Assembly (NCBI RefSeq): GCF_014650115.1
Contig: NZ_BMUI01000027.1
Coordinates: forward strand, 1 to 64,000
Length of the DNA: 64,000 nucleotides
Direction of reading: 5' to 3'
DNA from: Streptomyces olivaceoviridis
GTDB lineage: Bacteria; Actinomycetota; Actinomycetes; Streptomycetales; Streptomycetaceae
In this document: piece after piece, positions 16,607-26,365 of the stretch
Position numbering within the stretch: position 1 is the first letter of the stretch
Layout: the number at the start of each line of letters is the position of its first letter
Notes under the pieces: generated by a model
The model's database searches: none
What the model was told of the DNA's origin: nothing
The model's input: the letters and a program-made list of their open reading frames with translations, nothing else
Translations under genes and position numbers: made by a program

Positions 16607-16633
16607 TATAGTCCAAAACTAGCAGTGCTAATT
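16607..16633 (+). promoter_or_regulatory. -10 and operator-like dyad between lipase and thiolase
   Basis: TATAGT (16607-16612) fits a plus-strand -10 with start near 16619. The dyad AACTAGCA-G-TGCTAATT (16617-16633; 7 of 8 positions paired) covers that start. This AT-rich block stands out in GC-rich sequence and lies midway between divergent lipid genes. A TetR-, MarR- or FadR-type repressor site is likely; no such regulator is adjacent. Confidence 0.5.
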
Positions 16634-16708
16634 AAGCTGCCGGGCAGCGAAAGAGGCTGTCGCGAGGTCCGTGCTGATCCACAGCGTCGTAGGTCAGGAG
16701 TCCCAGCC

Positions 16709-17896
<1,188 letters not shown>

Positions 17897-17969
17897 AGCT
17901 ACCTCAACGGGGGCTCCCCGCAAGGGCATCCGGTACACGAGCCGCAGCAAGGAAACGGAGCAGCACTCC

Positions 17970-19481
17970 ATGGCCACCCTGTCCGTCGCCGCCATCCTCG
18001 CCGAGAACGCCCGGCGCCGCCCCGGCAAGACCGCCCTCGTCGAAGGCGACCTGCGGCTCACCTTCGCCGACGCGTGGCGGCGCGCGCTGGCCCAGGCGGG
18101 CGCGCTCACCGCTCTCGGCGTACGGCCCGGCGACCGGGTCGCCCTCATGGCCCCCAACACCGCCGAGTTCCCGGTGGCGTACTACGCCATCGCCGCCGCG
18201 GGCGGGGTCGTCGTCCCCGTGCACCTGCTGCTCTCCGCCGGCGAGGTCGAGCACGTGCTGCGCGACAGCGGGGCCACCCTGCTGCTGGTCCACCCCGCCC
18301 AGGCGGAGACCGGCACGGCCGCCGCACGCGCGACGGGCGTCCGGGCGCTCACCCTCGGCACGGAGTTCGAGAAGCTCGCGGCCGACGCCGAGGCCCTCGC
18401 GTCGTACGTCACCCGCGCCGCCGACGACCCCGCGGTGATCTTCTACACCAGCGGTACGACCGGTGTCCCCAAGGGCGCCGTGCTCAGCCACTTCAACCTG
18501 GTGATGAACGCGACCGTCAACGCCTTCGACGCCAACGACATCCGCTCCGGCGACATCGCCCTCGGCGCGCTGCCGCTGTTCCACGCCTTCGGCCAGACCG
18601 TCTCGCTCAACTCCACCTGGCGGGCCGGCGCCACGCTCGTGCTGCTGCCCCGCTTCGACGCGGCCCGCGCCATCGACCTGATGGTGCGCGAGGGCGTGAA
18701 CACCTTCCACGGCGTGCCCACCATGTTCGTCGCCCTCGCGGCGGCTGCCGCGGACGCGGAGCGGCTCCCGGTGCTGCGCGTGTGCGTCTCCGGCGGGGCC
18801 TCGCTCCCGGTCGCCGTGCTGGAGCGGTTCGAGGCGGCCTTCGGCGCGCAGATCCACGAGGGGTACGGGCTGTCGGAGACCTCGCCGACCGCCGCCGTCA
18901 ACCAGCCGGTGTTCGGCACGAAGGCCGGCACCATCGGCCACCCGCTGTGGGGCATCGACGTGGAGATCGCCCGCGCCGAGACGGAGGGCCGGATCGAGCT
19001 GCTGCCGCCCGGTGAGGTGGGCGAGGTCGTCATCCGCGGCCACAACGTCTTCTCCGGCTACCTCGGCCGCCCCGAGGCCACCGCCGAGGCCCTGGTGGAC
19101 GGCTGGTTCCGCACCGGCGACCTCGGTACCAAGGACGACGAGGGCTTCCTGCGGATCGTCGACCGGAAGAAGGACGTCATCATCCGCGGCGGCTACAACG
19201 TCTACCCGAGGGAGGTCGAGGAGGTCCTCATGCGTCACCCCGACATCGCCCAGGTCGCCGTCATCGGCCTGCCCGACGACCTGCACGGCGAGGAGGTGTG
19301 CGCGGTCGTCGTCCCGGCGCCGGGCACCGCGCCGGACGCCGCCGCGCTCACCGAGTGGTCCAAGGAGCACCTGGGCCGGCACAAGTACCCGCGGCGGGTG
19401 GAGTTCGCGGACGCGCTGCCGCTCGGACCGAGCATGAAGGTGCTCAAGCGGGAACTGCGGGCGCGGTACACGGGCCGTTAG
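17970..19481 (+). CDS. Long-chain fatty-acid/acyl-CoA ligase (AMP-binding)
   Basis: A 503-aa adenylate-forming ligase. The P-loop-like motif is FYTSGTTGVPKGAVLSH, followed by GYGLSETSPTAAVNQP, the FRTGDLGTKDDEGFLRIVDR hinge region and the catalytic Lys near the end in LGPSMKVLKRELR. This group (FadD3/FadD13-like, about 500 aa) activates fatty or short aromatic acids to CoA thioesters. It lies behind the thiolase gene. AAGGAAACGGAGCAGC supplies the ribosome binding site. Confidence 0.9.
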   Translation: MATLSVAAILAENARRRPGKTALVEGDLRLTFADAWRRALAQAGALTALGVRPGDRVALMAPNTAEFPVAYYAIAAAGGVVVPVHLLLSAGEVEHVLRDSGATLLLVHPAQAETGTAAARATGVRALTLGTEFEKLAADAEALASYVTRAADDPAVIFYTSGTTGVPKGAVLSHFNLVMNATVNAFDANDIRSGDIALGALPLFHAFGQTVSLNSTWRAGATLVLLPRFDAARAIDLMVREGVNTFHGVPTMFVALAAAAADAERLPVLRVCVSGGASLPVAVLERFEAAFGAQIHEGYGLSETSPTAAVNQPVFGTKAGTIGHPLWGIDVEIARAETEGRIELLPPGEVGEVVIRGHNVFSGYLGRPEATAEALVDGWFRTGDLGTKDDEGFLRIVDRKKDVIIRGGYNVYPREVEEVLMRHPDIAQVAVIGLPDDLHGEEVCAVVVPAPGTAPDAAALTEWSKEHLGRHKYPRRVEFADALPLGPSMKVLKRELRARYTGR

Positions 19482-19565
19482 GCGCCGGCCCGCCGTCGTA
19501 CCAGGACCGACCGGCGAGACGCCGCTTACGCCCCACCCATGCGTGTGCATAGCATCGGTTCCTCC

Positions 19566-20339
19566 ATGAACACGATGACGCTCTGGCACATATCCGGCTG
19601 GGGGTTCGCGGCGCTCGCCTTCGCGGCCCTGCTCGTCGGCTTCTCCAAGACGGCCGTCAGCGGGGCCAACACGGTCAGTCTCGCGATCTTCGCGGCGATC
19701 CTGCCCGCCCGCGCCTCCACCGGCGTACTGCTGCCCGTCCTGATCGCCGGCGACGTGCTCGCCGTCCTCACCTACCGGCGGCACGCCCACTGGCCCACGC
19801 TGTGGCGGCTGTTCCCGGCGGTGGCGGCGGGCGTGGTCGCCGGCACGCTGTTCCTGGTCTGGGCCGACGACGGGGTCGTACGGGCCTCGATCGGCGCGAT
19901 CCTGCTGCTGATGGCCGGGGTCACGCTGTGGCGCCGGCGGACGGCCGGCATCCCGGAGGACCCGGACCAGGTCGGCACCCGGGCGGGCCGCGCCAAGGCC
20001 CGCTCGTACGGGGTGCTCGGCGGGTTCACGACGATGGTCGCCAACGCCGGCGGGCCGGTGATGTCGATGTACCTGCTGTCCGCGGGTTTCCGCAAGCTCG
20101 GCTTCCTGGGCACCTCCGCGTTCTTCTTCCTCATCGTGAACGTCTCGAAGGTGCCGTTCAGCGCCGGTCTGGGCCTGATCGACGGGCACTCGCTGCTCCT
20201 CGACGCCGCGCTGGTGGTGTTCGTGGTGCCCGGCGCGTTCCTCGGGAAGTGGGCTGTGCACCGGATCAACCAGCGACTCTTCGAACAACTCGTCATCGCG
20301 GCGACGATCGTGGGCGGCCTGCAACTGCTGCTCCGCTAG
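19566..20339 (+). CDS. TauE/SafE family anion exporter
   Basis: A 257-aa membrane protein with about eight hydrophobic segments in the TauE/SafE pattern: GFSKTAVSGANTVSLAIFAA near the N-terminus and GGFTTMVANAGGPVMSMYLL at the second repeat. Family members move sulfite, sulfoacetate or other organic anions. An in-frame ATG lies at 19539 but has no ribosome binding site. TAGCAT (19550-19555) fits a -10 close to the ATG at 19566. It is convergent with the HAD gene that follows. Confidence 0.85.
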   Translation: MNTMTLWHISGWGFAALAFAALLVGFSKTAVSGANTVSLAIFAAILPARASTGVLLPVLIAGDVLAVLTYRRHAHWPTLWRLFPAVAAGVVAGTLFLVWADDGVVRASIGAILLLMAGVTLWRRRTAGIPEDPDQVGTRAGRAKARSYGVLGGFTTMVANAGGPVMSMYLLSAGFRKLGFLGTSAFFFLIVNVSKVPFSAGLGLIDGHSLLLDAALVVFVVPGAFLGKWAVHRINQRLFEQLVIAATIVGGLQLLLR

Positions 20340-20355
20340 GCCCTGCGCCCAACGG

Positions 20356-21144
20356 CTACCGCGCCGGCCCCAGCAGCGCCGGGACGTCCGCGAAGGAGTC
20401 CAGGACATGGTCGGGGGTGCCGCTCGCCTCCTCGTGCGTCTCCGGCCGGTACTTGCCCGTCCTCACCAGCACCCCGGTCAGCCCGGCCCGCTGCGCCGCG
20501 AGCACGTCCGACTCGATGTCGTCGCCGACCATCAGCGCCCGCTCGGCGTCCACTCCCAGCCGGGCGAGCGCCGCCCCGAAGAACGCCGGGGACGGCTTGC
20601 CCGTGACCTCGGCCTCCACGCGCGCCGCCCGCTCCAGCCCCAGCAGGAACGCGCCCGAGTCCAGTTGCAGCCCGGCGTCGGTGCGCCAGTACAGGTTGCG
20701 GTGCATGGCGACCAGCCGCGCGCCCCGCTGCAACTCGCCGAACGCCCGGTTGAGCGCCGCGTAGTCGAACCCCGGCCCGGCGCCGCCGACCACGACCACG
20801 TCGGCGCCCTCCTCGACCAGCGTGACGTCACCCAGGTCCGCCGCGATGTCCCCGCTGTTGAGCAGCAGGCACCGGGCGCCCGGATGGTGCTCGGCGAGAT
20901 GGGCGGCGGTGACGGCGGGCGCGGTCAGCACGTCCTGCGCGCCCACCTCGAAACCGGCCTCCGACAGCGTCCCGGCGATCGACGCCCGGGTCCGGGAGGT
21001 CGTGTTCGTCACCAGCGCCACGCCGAACCCGGCCGCGCGGATGCCGCGCAGCGCCTCCACCGCACCGGGCAGCGGCTTCCAGGACACGGTGAGGACCCCG
21101 TCGATGTCGATCAGGACGGCACGCACGGACGCCAAGGACTCCAT
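20356..21144 (-). CDS. NagD-like HAD-IIA phosphatase
   Basis: A 262-aa HAD-IIA phosphatase. Motif I is LIDIDGVLTVSWKPLPGA, motif II lies in LVTNTTSRTRASIA, and motif III/IV appear as TGKPSPAFFGAALA and MVGDDIESDV. Substrates in this group include nucleotides and sugar phosphates; LHPP-type proteins are close. TACCGT (21156-21151) ends 6 nt before the ATG, so it is probably leaderless. It is divergent from cobK. Confidence 0.9.
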   Translation of the reverse strand: MESLASVRAVLIDIDGVLTVSWKPLPGAVEALRGIRAAGFGVALVTNTTSRTRASIAGTLSEAGFEVGAQDVLTAPAVTAAHLAEHHPGARCLLLNSGDIAADLGDVTLVEEGADVVVVGGAGPGFDYAALNRAFGELQRGARLVAMHRNLYWRTDAGLQLDSGAFLLGLERAARVEAEVTGKPSPAFFGAALARLGVDAERALMVGDDIESDVLAAQRAGLTGVLVRTGKYRPETHEEASGTPDHVLDSFADVPALLGPAR

Positions 21145-21150
21145 GGCCCG

Positions 21151-21197
21151 ACGGTAGCGACCCGGCCGGCGCACCGGCCCGTACGACCTCGTACCCT
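21151..21197. promoter_or_regulatory. Back-to-back -10 elements for HAD-IIA and cobK
   Basis: Minus strand: TACCGT (21156-21151), 6 nt before the HAD ATG. Plus strand: TACCCT (21192-21197), 7 nt before the cobK ATG at 21205. The whole divergent region is 60 bp. No B12 riboswitch could fit between them. Confidence 0.5.
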
Positions 21198-21204
21198 CAC
21201 CCCT

Positions 21205-21951
21205 ATGCCCGCCCACGTCCTGGTCCTCGGCGGCACCACCGAGGCCCGCCGCCTCGCCGCCGACCTCGCGGCCCGGCCCGGGGTACGGGTCACCACCTCG
21301 CTCGCCGGCCGGGTCGCCCGGCCCGGGGCGCTGCCCGGAGAGGTACGGACCGGTGGCTTCGGCGGCCCGGAGGGCCTCGCCGACTGGCTGCGCGCGCACC
21401 GGGTGGACGCCCTCGTGGACGCCACCCACCCCTTCGCCGAGTCGATCACGGACCACGCGGCCCGTGCGGCGCGGGCCACGGGCGTCCCCGCCGTCGTCCT
21501 GCGCCGTCCCGGCTGGCGGCCGGGGTCCGGCGACCGCTGGTACGACGTCCCGTCCCTGGCCGCAGCCGCAGCGGCCCTGCCCGGCCTCGGCCGCCGGGTG
21601 TTCCTCACCACCGGCCGCCTCGGGCTCGCGGCCTTCGCCCACCTCACGGACCTGCGCTTCCTCGTCCGCTCCGTCGACCCGCCCGAGCCCCCGCTGCCCC
21701 CGGACACCGCCGTCGTCCTGGCCCGGGGCCCCTTCACGGTCACCGGGGAGACGGAGCTCCTGCGCGCCCACCGGATCGACGTCCTGGTCACCAAGGACAG
21801 CGGCGGCGAGGCGACGGCCGCGAAGCTGACGGCGGCACGCGAGCTGGGCCTGCCCGTGGTCGTCGTACGCCGCCCCGCCCTGCCGGCCGGCGTGACCGCC
21901 GTACCGGACGTGGCGGGCGCCCTGGAACGGCTGGGCTTCGGCCCGGCCTGA
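21205..21951 (+). CDS. cobK: Precorrin-6A reductase
   Basis: A 248-aa reductase of cobalamin synthesis that reduces precorrin-6A (or the cobalt form) with NADPH. Signs are VLVLGGTTEARRLAADLA at the N-terminus, the VDATHPFAESITDHAARAA block, LTTGRLGLAAFAHL, and VTKDSGGEATAAKL near the C-terminus. It appears leaderless. cobF follows on the opposite strand after a 290-bp stretch of gene debris. The rest of the cob operon is not in the window. Confidence 0.93.
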   Translation: MPAHVLVLGGTTEARRLAADLAARPGVRVTTSLAGRVARPGALPGEVRTGGFGGPEGLADWLRAHRVDALVDATHPFAESITDHAARAARATGVPAVVLRRPGWRPGSGDRWYDVPSLAAAAAALPGLGRRVFLTTGRLGLAAFAHLTDLRFLVRSVDPPEPPLPPDTAVVLARGPFTVTGETELLRAHRIDVLVTKDSGGEATAAKLTAARELGLPVVVVRRPALPAGVTAVPDVAGALERLGFGPA

Positions 21952-22143
21952 CGAAGACGGCCCGGAGCCGGTCGAGCACGCGCAGCACCTCGTCCCGGTT
22001 CCCGGCGCTCTTCATCCAGAGGGGAGACGGGCGACGAGGACGTCTTCCGGCCGGTGTCGCACCAAGGGGCGCACCGGCACCGAGTCGAGGAAGTCGGCCT
22101 CGGTGCCGCGCGGATCGCGGAAGCGAAGGGGCGTGGCGGACAC
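21952..22143 (-). pseudogene. Probable gene remnant between cobK and cobF
   Basis: On the minus strand 22143-22012 reads a 43-codon frame from a GTG, containing LRFRDPRGTEADFLDSVPV, RHRPEDVLVARLPSG and then TGA. In another frame the next bases read MKSAGNRDEVLRVLDRLRAV and run into the end of cobK. Both halves look protein-like and would join at a frameshift, so this is probably a truncated gene. The first part could instead be a small real ORF. No family recognised. Confidence 0.35.
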
Positions 22144-22243
22144 GCACCGGGTATCACGGCGTCCCACCCCGGCCCGCAGCTGACGCCAGCGTGCTGCTCC
22201 GTCCCACCGCCCGGCCGGCCCGCGCCCGCCTCCGGCCGGTGTG

Positions 22244-23026
22244 TCAGTCCCGCCCGTCCCGCGACGGGCGCCGGCGCAACAGGTACGTGTCCATGATCCA
22301 GCCCTTGCGCTCCCGTGCCTCGGCCCGCAGCCGCTCGATGCGTGGAGCGGCCTCGGCGATCGGCCCGGAGACGAGGATCTCGTCCGGCGTGCCTATGTAG
22401 GCACCCCAGTAGATGTCCATGTCCTCCTCGGCGTACCGCCGGAAGACCTGGTGCGCGTCGAGCATCACGACCACGTCGTCGACGCCCTCCGGGAACCCCT
22501 CGGCCAGCCGCCGCCCGGTGGTGATCTGCACCGGCCGGGCGACCCGGTTCAGTCCCGTGCGATGCCGGGCGACCAGCGCGGAGACACTGCTGACGCCGGG
22601 CACCACGTCGTACGTGAACGCCACCGCGCCCCGCTCCAGCACCTCCTCCAGGATGCCCAGCGTGCTGTCGTACAGCGCCGGGTCCCCCCAGACCAGGAAG
22701 GCGCCCGTGCCGTCCTCGTCCAGCTCCTCGGCGATCAGCCGCTCGTAGATCCCGGCGCGGGCACTGCGCCAGTCCCCGACGGCCGGGGAGTAGGCCGACC
22801 CGCCCGCGGTCCGGTCCCGCTCCGGGTCACTGGCCTCCACCACCCGGTACGCCCCCTCGGGCAGGTGCGCGTCCAGCATGTCCCGGCGGAGCTGGGTGAG
22901 ATCGCTCTTCACCTCGCCCTTGTCGAGCAGGAAGAACACGTCCGTGCTCCGCAGCGCCTTGACCGCCTGGAGCGTCAGCTGGTCGGGGTCGCCCGCGCCG
23001 ATACCGATGACATGAATCTTTCGCAC
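22244..23026 (-). CDS. cobF: Precorrin-6A synthase (deacetylating)
   Basis: A 260-aa tetrapyrrole methylase. The family start is clear (RKIHVIGIGAGDPDQLTLQA), followed by FLVWGDPALYDSTLGILEEV and the YDVVPGVSSVSALVARHRTG loop. CobF methylates C1 of precorrin-5 and releases acetate in the aerobic B12 route. The GTG at 23026 places the start 1 residue before the conserved block; an in-frame ATG at 23044 would add 6 residues. Together with cobK this points to aerobic corrin synthesis. Confidence 0.92.
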   Translation of the reverse strand: MRKIHVIGIGAGDPDQLTLQAVKALRSTDVFFLLDKGEVKSDLTQLRRDMLDAHLPEGAYRVVEASDPERDRTAGGSAYSPAVGDWRSARAGIYERLIAEELDEDGTGAFLVWGDPALYDSTLGILEEVLERGAVAFTYDVVPGVSSVSALVARHRTGLNRVARPVQITTGRRLAEGFPEGVDDVVVMLDAHQVFRRYAEEDMDIYWGAYIGTPDEILVSGPIAEAAPRIERLRAEARERKGWIMDTYLLRRRPSRDGRD

Positions 23027-23163
23027 GCCCCGAGTCTGCCGCATCCCGCCGACCATCCGTCCACCGCCTCCGCACAGCCTGCGACGACGGCCTGCTCGGC
23101 GCTGCGGGAGGCAGTGGGCCCGCCGGGCCCGTCGGAGGGGGTGCGGCTCCGGGGCGTCGGCGG

Positions 23164-23670
23164 TCACGGCCCCAGGCGCGGTGCCTCGGTCTCGGCGTCG
23201 ACCGGTGCCGAGCCGTCCTCCACCCGTCCCGCCAGCTCCCGGGCCCAGCGGGCGAGGCCCGGCAGGTCCAGTCCGTACGGGCGGTCCTCGCCGCGTTCGG
23301 CCGCCCACTCCTCGACCGCGCCGGCGCCCCGCCGCAACAGCCGCGCCCCGCCGACGGCGTTCCCGCGGGCCGCGTGGGTGAGGCCCACCGCCAGCTGGGC
23401 CAGCCCCCGCCACAGCGCGCGCTCCTCCCGCGGACCCGACTTCCAGGCGTCCTCGAACACCTCGTGCGCGTGGAACGGCCGCCCCGAGGCCAGCAGCGCC
23501 CGCGCCTCGGCGACCGTGTCCTCCGGCGTCCGCAGGACCCCCTCCGGCTGCCGCGGGACGCCCTCGGTGCCGTACGGCAGCGGGCGTCCCAGCCCGTCCC
23601 GGGGCCGCGCGTTCCGCGCCCGCCCGGCCACGTCCCGGTCCCTGGCATCCGATGCGCCCGCGTTCGTCAT
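23164..23670 (-). CDS. DUF309 protein
   Basis: A 168-aa protein whose central part matches DUF309: ARALLASGRPFHAHEVFEDA and ALWRGLAQLAVGLTHAARGN with the conserved HEVFED/W pattern of a small helical bundle. The N-terminal ~45 residues are charged and probably disordered. Function is unknown; some relatives are implicated in metal-dependent hydrolysis only by fold. GACAAT lies 7 nt before the ATG. It sits upstream of cobF on the same strand, about 140 bp apart. Confidence 0.85.
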   Translation of the reverse strand: MTNAGASDARDRDVAGRARNARPRDGLGRPLPYGTEGVPRQPEGVLRTPEDTVAEARALLASGRPFHAHEVFEDAWKSGPREERALWRGLAQLAVGLTHAARGNAVGGARLLRRGAGAVEEWAAERGEDRPYGLDLPGLARWARELAGRVEDGSAPVDAETEAPRLGP

Positions 23671-23727
23671 ACCGCCGATTGTCCCTCGCACCGCCGGGCC
23701 TCCTTCGGCGCACCCCCGGGCGTGGGG

Positions 23728-23768
23728 TAAAGTGCTGTCCGCACGATCACGCGGGGCACCGCGCGTGA
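23728..23768 (+). promoter_or_regulatory. tRNA-Pro copy 2 promoter and leader hairpin
   Basis: TAAAGT (23728-23733) lies about 41 nt before the tRNA. The leader contains the inverted repeat TCACGCG (23747-23753) / CGCGTGA (23762-23768). Copy 3 has the same arrangement. Confidence 0.5.
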
Positions 23769-23774
23769 GTGCGA

Positions 23775-23848
<74 letters not shown>

Positions 23849-23860
23849 CTTTGTGGGAGT

Positions 23861-23910
23861 CACAGGTCAGGGCCGGTTTCGGAAGCATCCGAGACCGGCC
23901 CTGACCTGTG
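23861..23910 (+). terminator. Strong hairpin after tRNA-Pro copy 2
   Basis: CACAGGTCAGGGCCGGT (23861-23877) pairs perfectly with 23894-23910: a 17-bp stem, the longest of the three tRNA-Pro terminators. Confidence 0.8.
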
Positions 23911-24122
23911 TGTGGAGACCGGTCGGGGAGCCTGGCCGGCGCTCTGGGGGGCCGGGGGCGTCGAACCCCGCGTGGCATCGACCGCGTGCAGGGGTACCCG
24001 GCCGGGCAGCGCGTGAAGGACGACGACGCCTGGAGGCGTCCCCGATCCGTGCCGCACCCGGCCACGGCGGCCCGCGAGCCGCCCCGAGCCCCTCCCCCCG
24101 CGAAACGTAAGGACTTCCCCCC

Positions 24123-25139
24123 ATGCACGGAGCAGTGATCCACGCCCCCGGAGACGTGCGCTTCGAGACCCTGGACGACCCGGAGATCCTGGAGCCGACG
24201 GACGCGATCATCCGTACGGCCGTCACCTGTGTGTGCGGCACCGACCTCTGGCCCTGGCGCGGCCTGGACGCGACCGGCGAGGCCCACCCCATGGGGCACG
24301 AGTACGTCGGCTTCGTCGAGGCGGTCGGCGGCGAGGTCACCTCGGTCGAGCCCGGCCAGTTCGCCGTCGGCTCGTTCGCGACCTCGGACAACACCTGCGC
24401 CAACTGCCGCAACGGATGGCAGTCCAACTGCGTGAACCGCGAGTTCATGACCACCTGCCAGGCCGAGTACGTGCGCATCCCCAACGCCCAGGGCACCCTG
24501 GTCGCCACCGAGGAGGTGCCGGGCGAGGAGTTCTGGCCCGGCCTGCTGGCCGTCTCCGACGTGATGGGCACCGGCTGGTACGCCGCCGAGGCCGCCGAGG
24601 TCAGGCCCGGCTCCACGGCCGTGGTGGTCGGTGACGGCGCGGTCGGGCTGTGCGGGGTGATCGCCGCGAGGGAGATGGGCGCCGAGCGGATCATCGCCAT
24701 GAGCCGGCACGAGTCCCGCCAGGAACTGGCCCGGGAGTTCGGCGCCACCGACATCGTCACCGAGCGCGGCGAGGACGGCGTCGCCCGGATCAAGGAGATG
24801 ACCGACGGGATCGGCGTGGACTCGGTCCTGGAGTGCGTCGGCACCGGCCAGGCCATGCGGCAGGCCCTGCACTCGGCCCGGCCCGGCGGCAACGTCGGCT
24901 TCGTCGGCCTCCCGCACGAGGTGGCGATCGACGGGGAGGAGCTGTTCTTCACCCACGTCGGCCTGCGCGGCGGCCCCGCCCCCGTACGCCGCTACCTGCC
25001 CGACCTGATCGACCGCGTCCTGTCGGGCCGGATCGACCCGGGCAAGGTCTTCGACCTCACCCTGCCCCTGGAGCAGGTCGAGGAGGGCTACCGGGCCATG
25101 GACGAGCGCCGCGCCGTCAAGGCCCTCCTCACGCCCTGA
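24123..25139 (+). CDS. Zinc-dependent alcohol dehydrogenase family protein
   Basis: A 338-aa medium-chain dehydrogenase. Catalytic-zinc residues are seen in CVCGTDLWPWRG and PMGHEYVGFVEAVG; the Rossmann motif is VVVGDGAVGLCGVIAA. The structural-zinc loop is reduced (DNTCANCRNGWQSNCV has three cysteines), so a structural zinc may be incomplete. AAGGA lies 9 nt before the ATG. Substrate unknown; it stands alone, convergent with a small membrane-protein gene. Confidence 0.9.
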   Translation: MHGAVIHAPGDVRFETLDDPEILEPTDAIIRTAVTCVCGTDLWPWRGLDATGEAHPMGHEYVGFVEAVGGEVTSVEPGQFAVGSFATSDNTCANCRNGWQSNCVNREFMTTCQAEYVRIPNAQGTLVATEEVPGEEFWPGLLAVSDVMGTGWYAAEAAEVRPGSTAVVVGDGAVGLCGVIAAREMGAERIIAMSRHESRQELAREFGATDIVTERGEDGVARIKEMTDGIGVDSVLECVGTGQAMRQALHSARPGGNVGFVGLPHEVAIDGEELFFTHVGLRGGPAPVRRYLPDLIDRVLSGRIDPGKVFDLTLPLEQVEEGYRAMDERRAVKALLTP

Positions 25140-25155
25140 CCCACGCCATGGACGC

Positions 25156-25223
25156 GTCGGCGCCGAGGAGTACGGCGCCGACCAGGGGTACGCCGCCGGC
25201 CCGGCCGCCGAGCCGGGCCGGCG
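25156..25223. terminator. Two tandem hairpins between convergent genes
   Basis: GTCGGCGCCG (25156-25165) pairs with CGGCGCCGAC (25173-25182), and CGCCGGCCCGGC (25194-25205) with GCCGGGCCGGCG (25212-25223). They end transcription from the alcohol dehydrogenase gene and the small membrane gene on the other strand. Confidence 0.7.
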
Positions 25224-25230
25224 GACCGGT

Positions 25231-25401
25231 TCACTGCTCTTCCTCCTGCCTCGGGTGCACGAGGCGGGGCGCGATTCCGTGGGCTGGGGGGACGGCGGCG
25301 TCGTCGGTCTCGGGAAGGGGGAACAGGAGTTCTTCGAGCGCCGGTGTGATGAAGAGGAACGCGATCATCAGGACGGGCACGAGCAGGGCAATCAGGATCA
25401 C
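25231..25401 (-). CDS. 56-aa single-pass membrane protein
   Basis: Starts with GTG (GGAGGT ribosome binding site 3-4 nt upstream). The protein begins VILIALLVPVLMIAFLF, one clear transmembrane helix, then ALEELLFPLPET and a proline- and glutamate-rich tail ending RQEEEQ. Codon bias matches real genes. Similar one-helix proteins are common in Streptomyces; function is unknown. A longer in-frame start further upstream would add a polar N-terminus before the helix and is less likely. Confidence 0.7.
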   Translation of the reverse strand: MILIALLVPVLMIAFLFITPALEELLFPLPETDDAAVPPAHGIAPRLVHPRQEEEQ

Positions 25402-25564
25402 AGCACCTCCCGGAGGTCGGTCTGTGGCACCTGGTTGGGCCGCTCCCAGCATGCGCCCGAACGGCGTAACGCGCATGTCGTCCCGCCGCGGGCCTGCGAC
25501 GTGCGGGTTCTCTCCGGACGCGGGGGCGTGCCCGCGTGGACGACCTGCCGTGCCGACATGGGTC

Positions 25565-25598
25565 AGGGGCGGCTCCGGTGGTGTCCGGAGCCGCCCCT
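25565..25598. terminator. Terminator after the CE4 esterase gene
   Basis: AGGGGCGGCTCCGG (25565-25578) and CCGGAGCCGCCCCT (25585-25598): 14-bp perfect stem, 6-nt loop, 20 bp after the esterase stop codon. Confidence 0.75.
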
Positions 25599-25617
25599 CA
25601 CCACTTCGCGGCCGGGG

Positions 25618-26301
25618 TCAGGGGGCCACGGCGCGGCCCGTCTGCGGGGAGATGCGGCCGGCGCACAGGCCCTTGCCCGCCAGCGTCTGTGCGATGCGCG
25701 GGATGGCCGCCAGGGTGTTGGCCGGCCACTCGTGCATGAGGATGATCTGGCCGTTGGTCAGCCGGGACACCGCCTGCACGATCGCGTCGGTGCTCGCGCC
25801 GTTCCAGTCCTGCGAGTCGACGTCCCAGATGATCTGCCTCAGGCCGTACTTGGCCTCCACCGCCTGGACGGTGGCGTTGGTCTCGCCGTACGGCGGGCGG
25901 AACAGTTGCGGCGTCCCGCCGCCGGCCGCGGCGATGGCCTGCTGGGTGCGGGAGATCTCGGAGTCGATCTGCGCCTGGCTCTGCTGGGTGAGGTGGGGAT
26001 GGGTGTAGCTGTGGTTGCCGATCCACATCCCGGCGTTGGCCTCGGCCCGGACCTGGGCCGGGTAGGCGGCGGCGAACTGGCCCTCGTTGAACATCGTGGC
26101 CCGCAGCCCGTTCTGCCGCAGGGCGTTGAGCAGGGCCGGGGTGTGGTCGTTGGACGGGCCGTCGTCGAAGGTGAGCCCGACGTACCCGGAACAGGTGGCG
26201 GCGTGCGCCGGGGCGGCGTCGGTGACGGTGGTGACCGTGCCGGCCACGGCGGTCGCCGCGAGGGCCAGTCCGGTCAGCAGGGGGCGGGGTGCGGCACGCA
26301 T
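25618..26301 (-). CDS. Secreted polysaccharide deacetylase, CE4 (probable acetyl-xylan esterase)
   Basis: A 227-aa exported NodB-domain deacetylase. A Sec signal peptide covers about residues 1-35 (ending PAHAA). Catalytic marks are TFDDGP (residues 44-49), the metal triad completed by H97 and H101 in NHSYTHPH, RPPYGETN, DVDSQDWNG and the catalytic His in IILMHEW. CE4 enzymes de-acetylate xylan, chitin or peptidoglycan. Placement 64 bp behind a GH11 xylanase gene, as in the S. lividans xylanase/axeA pairing, makes acetyl-xylan the likely substrate. Confidence 0.9.
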   Translation of the reverse strand: MRAAPRPLLTGLALAATAVAGTVTTVTDAAPAHAATCSGYVGLTFDDGPSNDHTPALLNALRQNGLRATMFNEGQFAAAYPAQVRAEANAGMWIGNHSYTHPHLTQQSQAQIDSEISRTQQAIAAAGGGTPQLFRPPYGETNATVQAVEAKYGLRQIIWDVDSQDWNGASTDAIVQAVSRLTNGQIILMHEWPANTLAAIPRIAQTLAGKGLCAGRISPQTGRAVAP

Positions 26302-26365
26302 GCGGGTGCGTCCTCCTCGGGTGGGCGGCGTGACCGCCGTGGGGGATGGGACGGGACGGGGAGGG

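Noticed and set aside
21145..21204. B12 riboswitch before cobK
   Set aside because: The cobK ATG is 7 nt from its likely -10 and the divergent region is 60 bp; there is no room for a cobalamin riboswitch.
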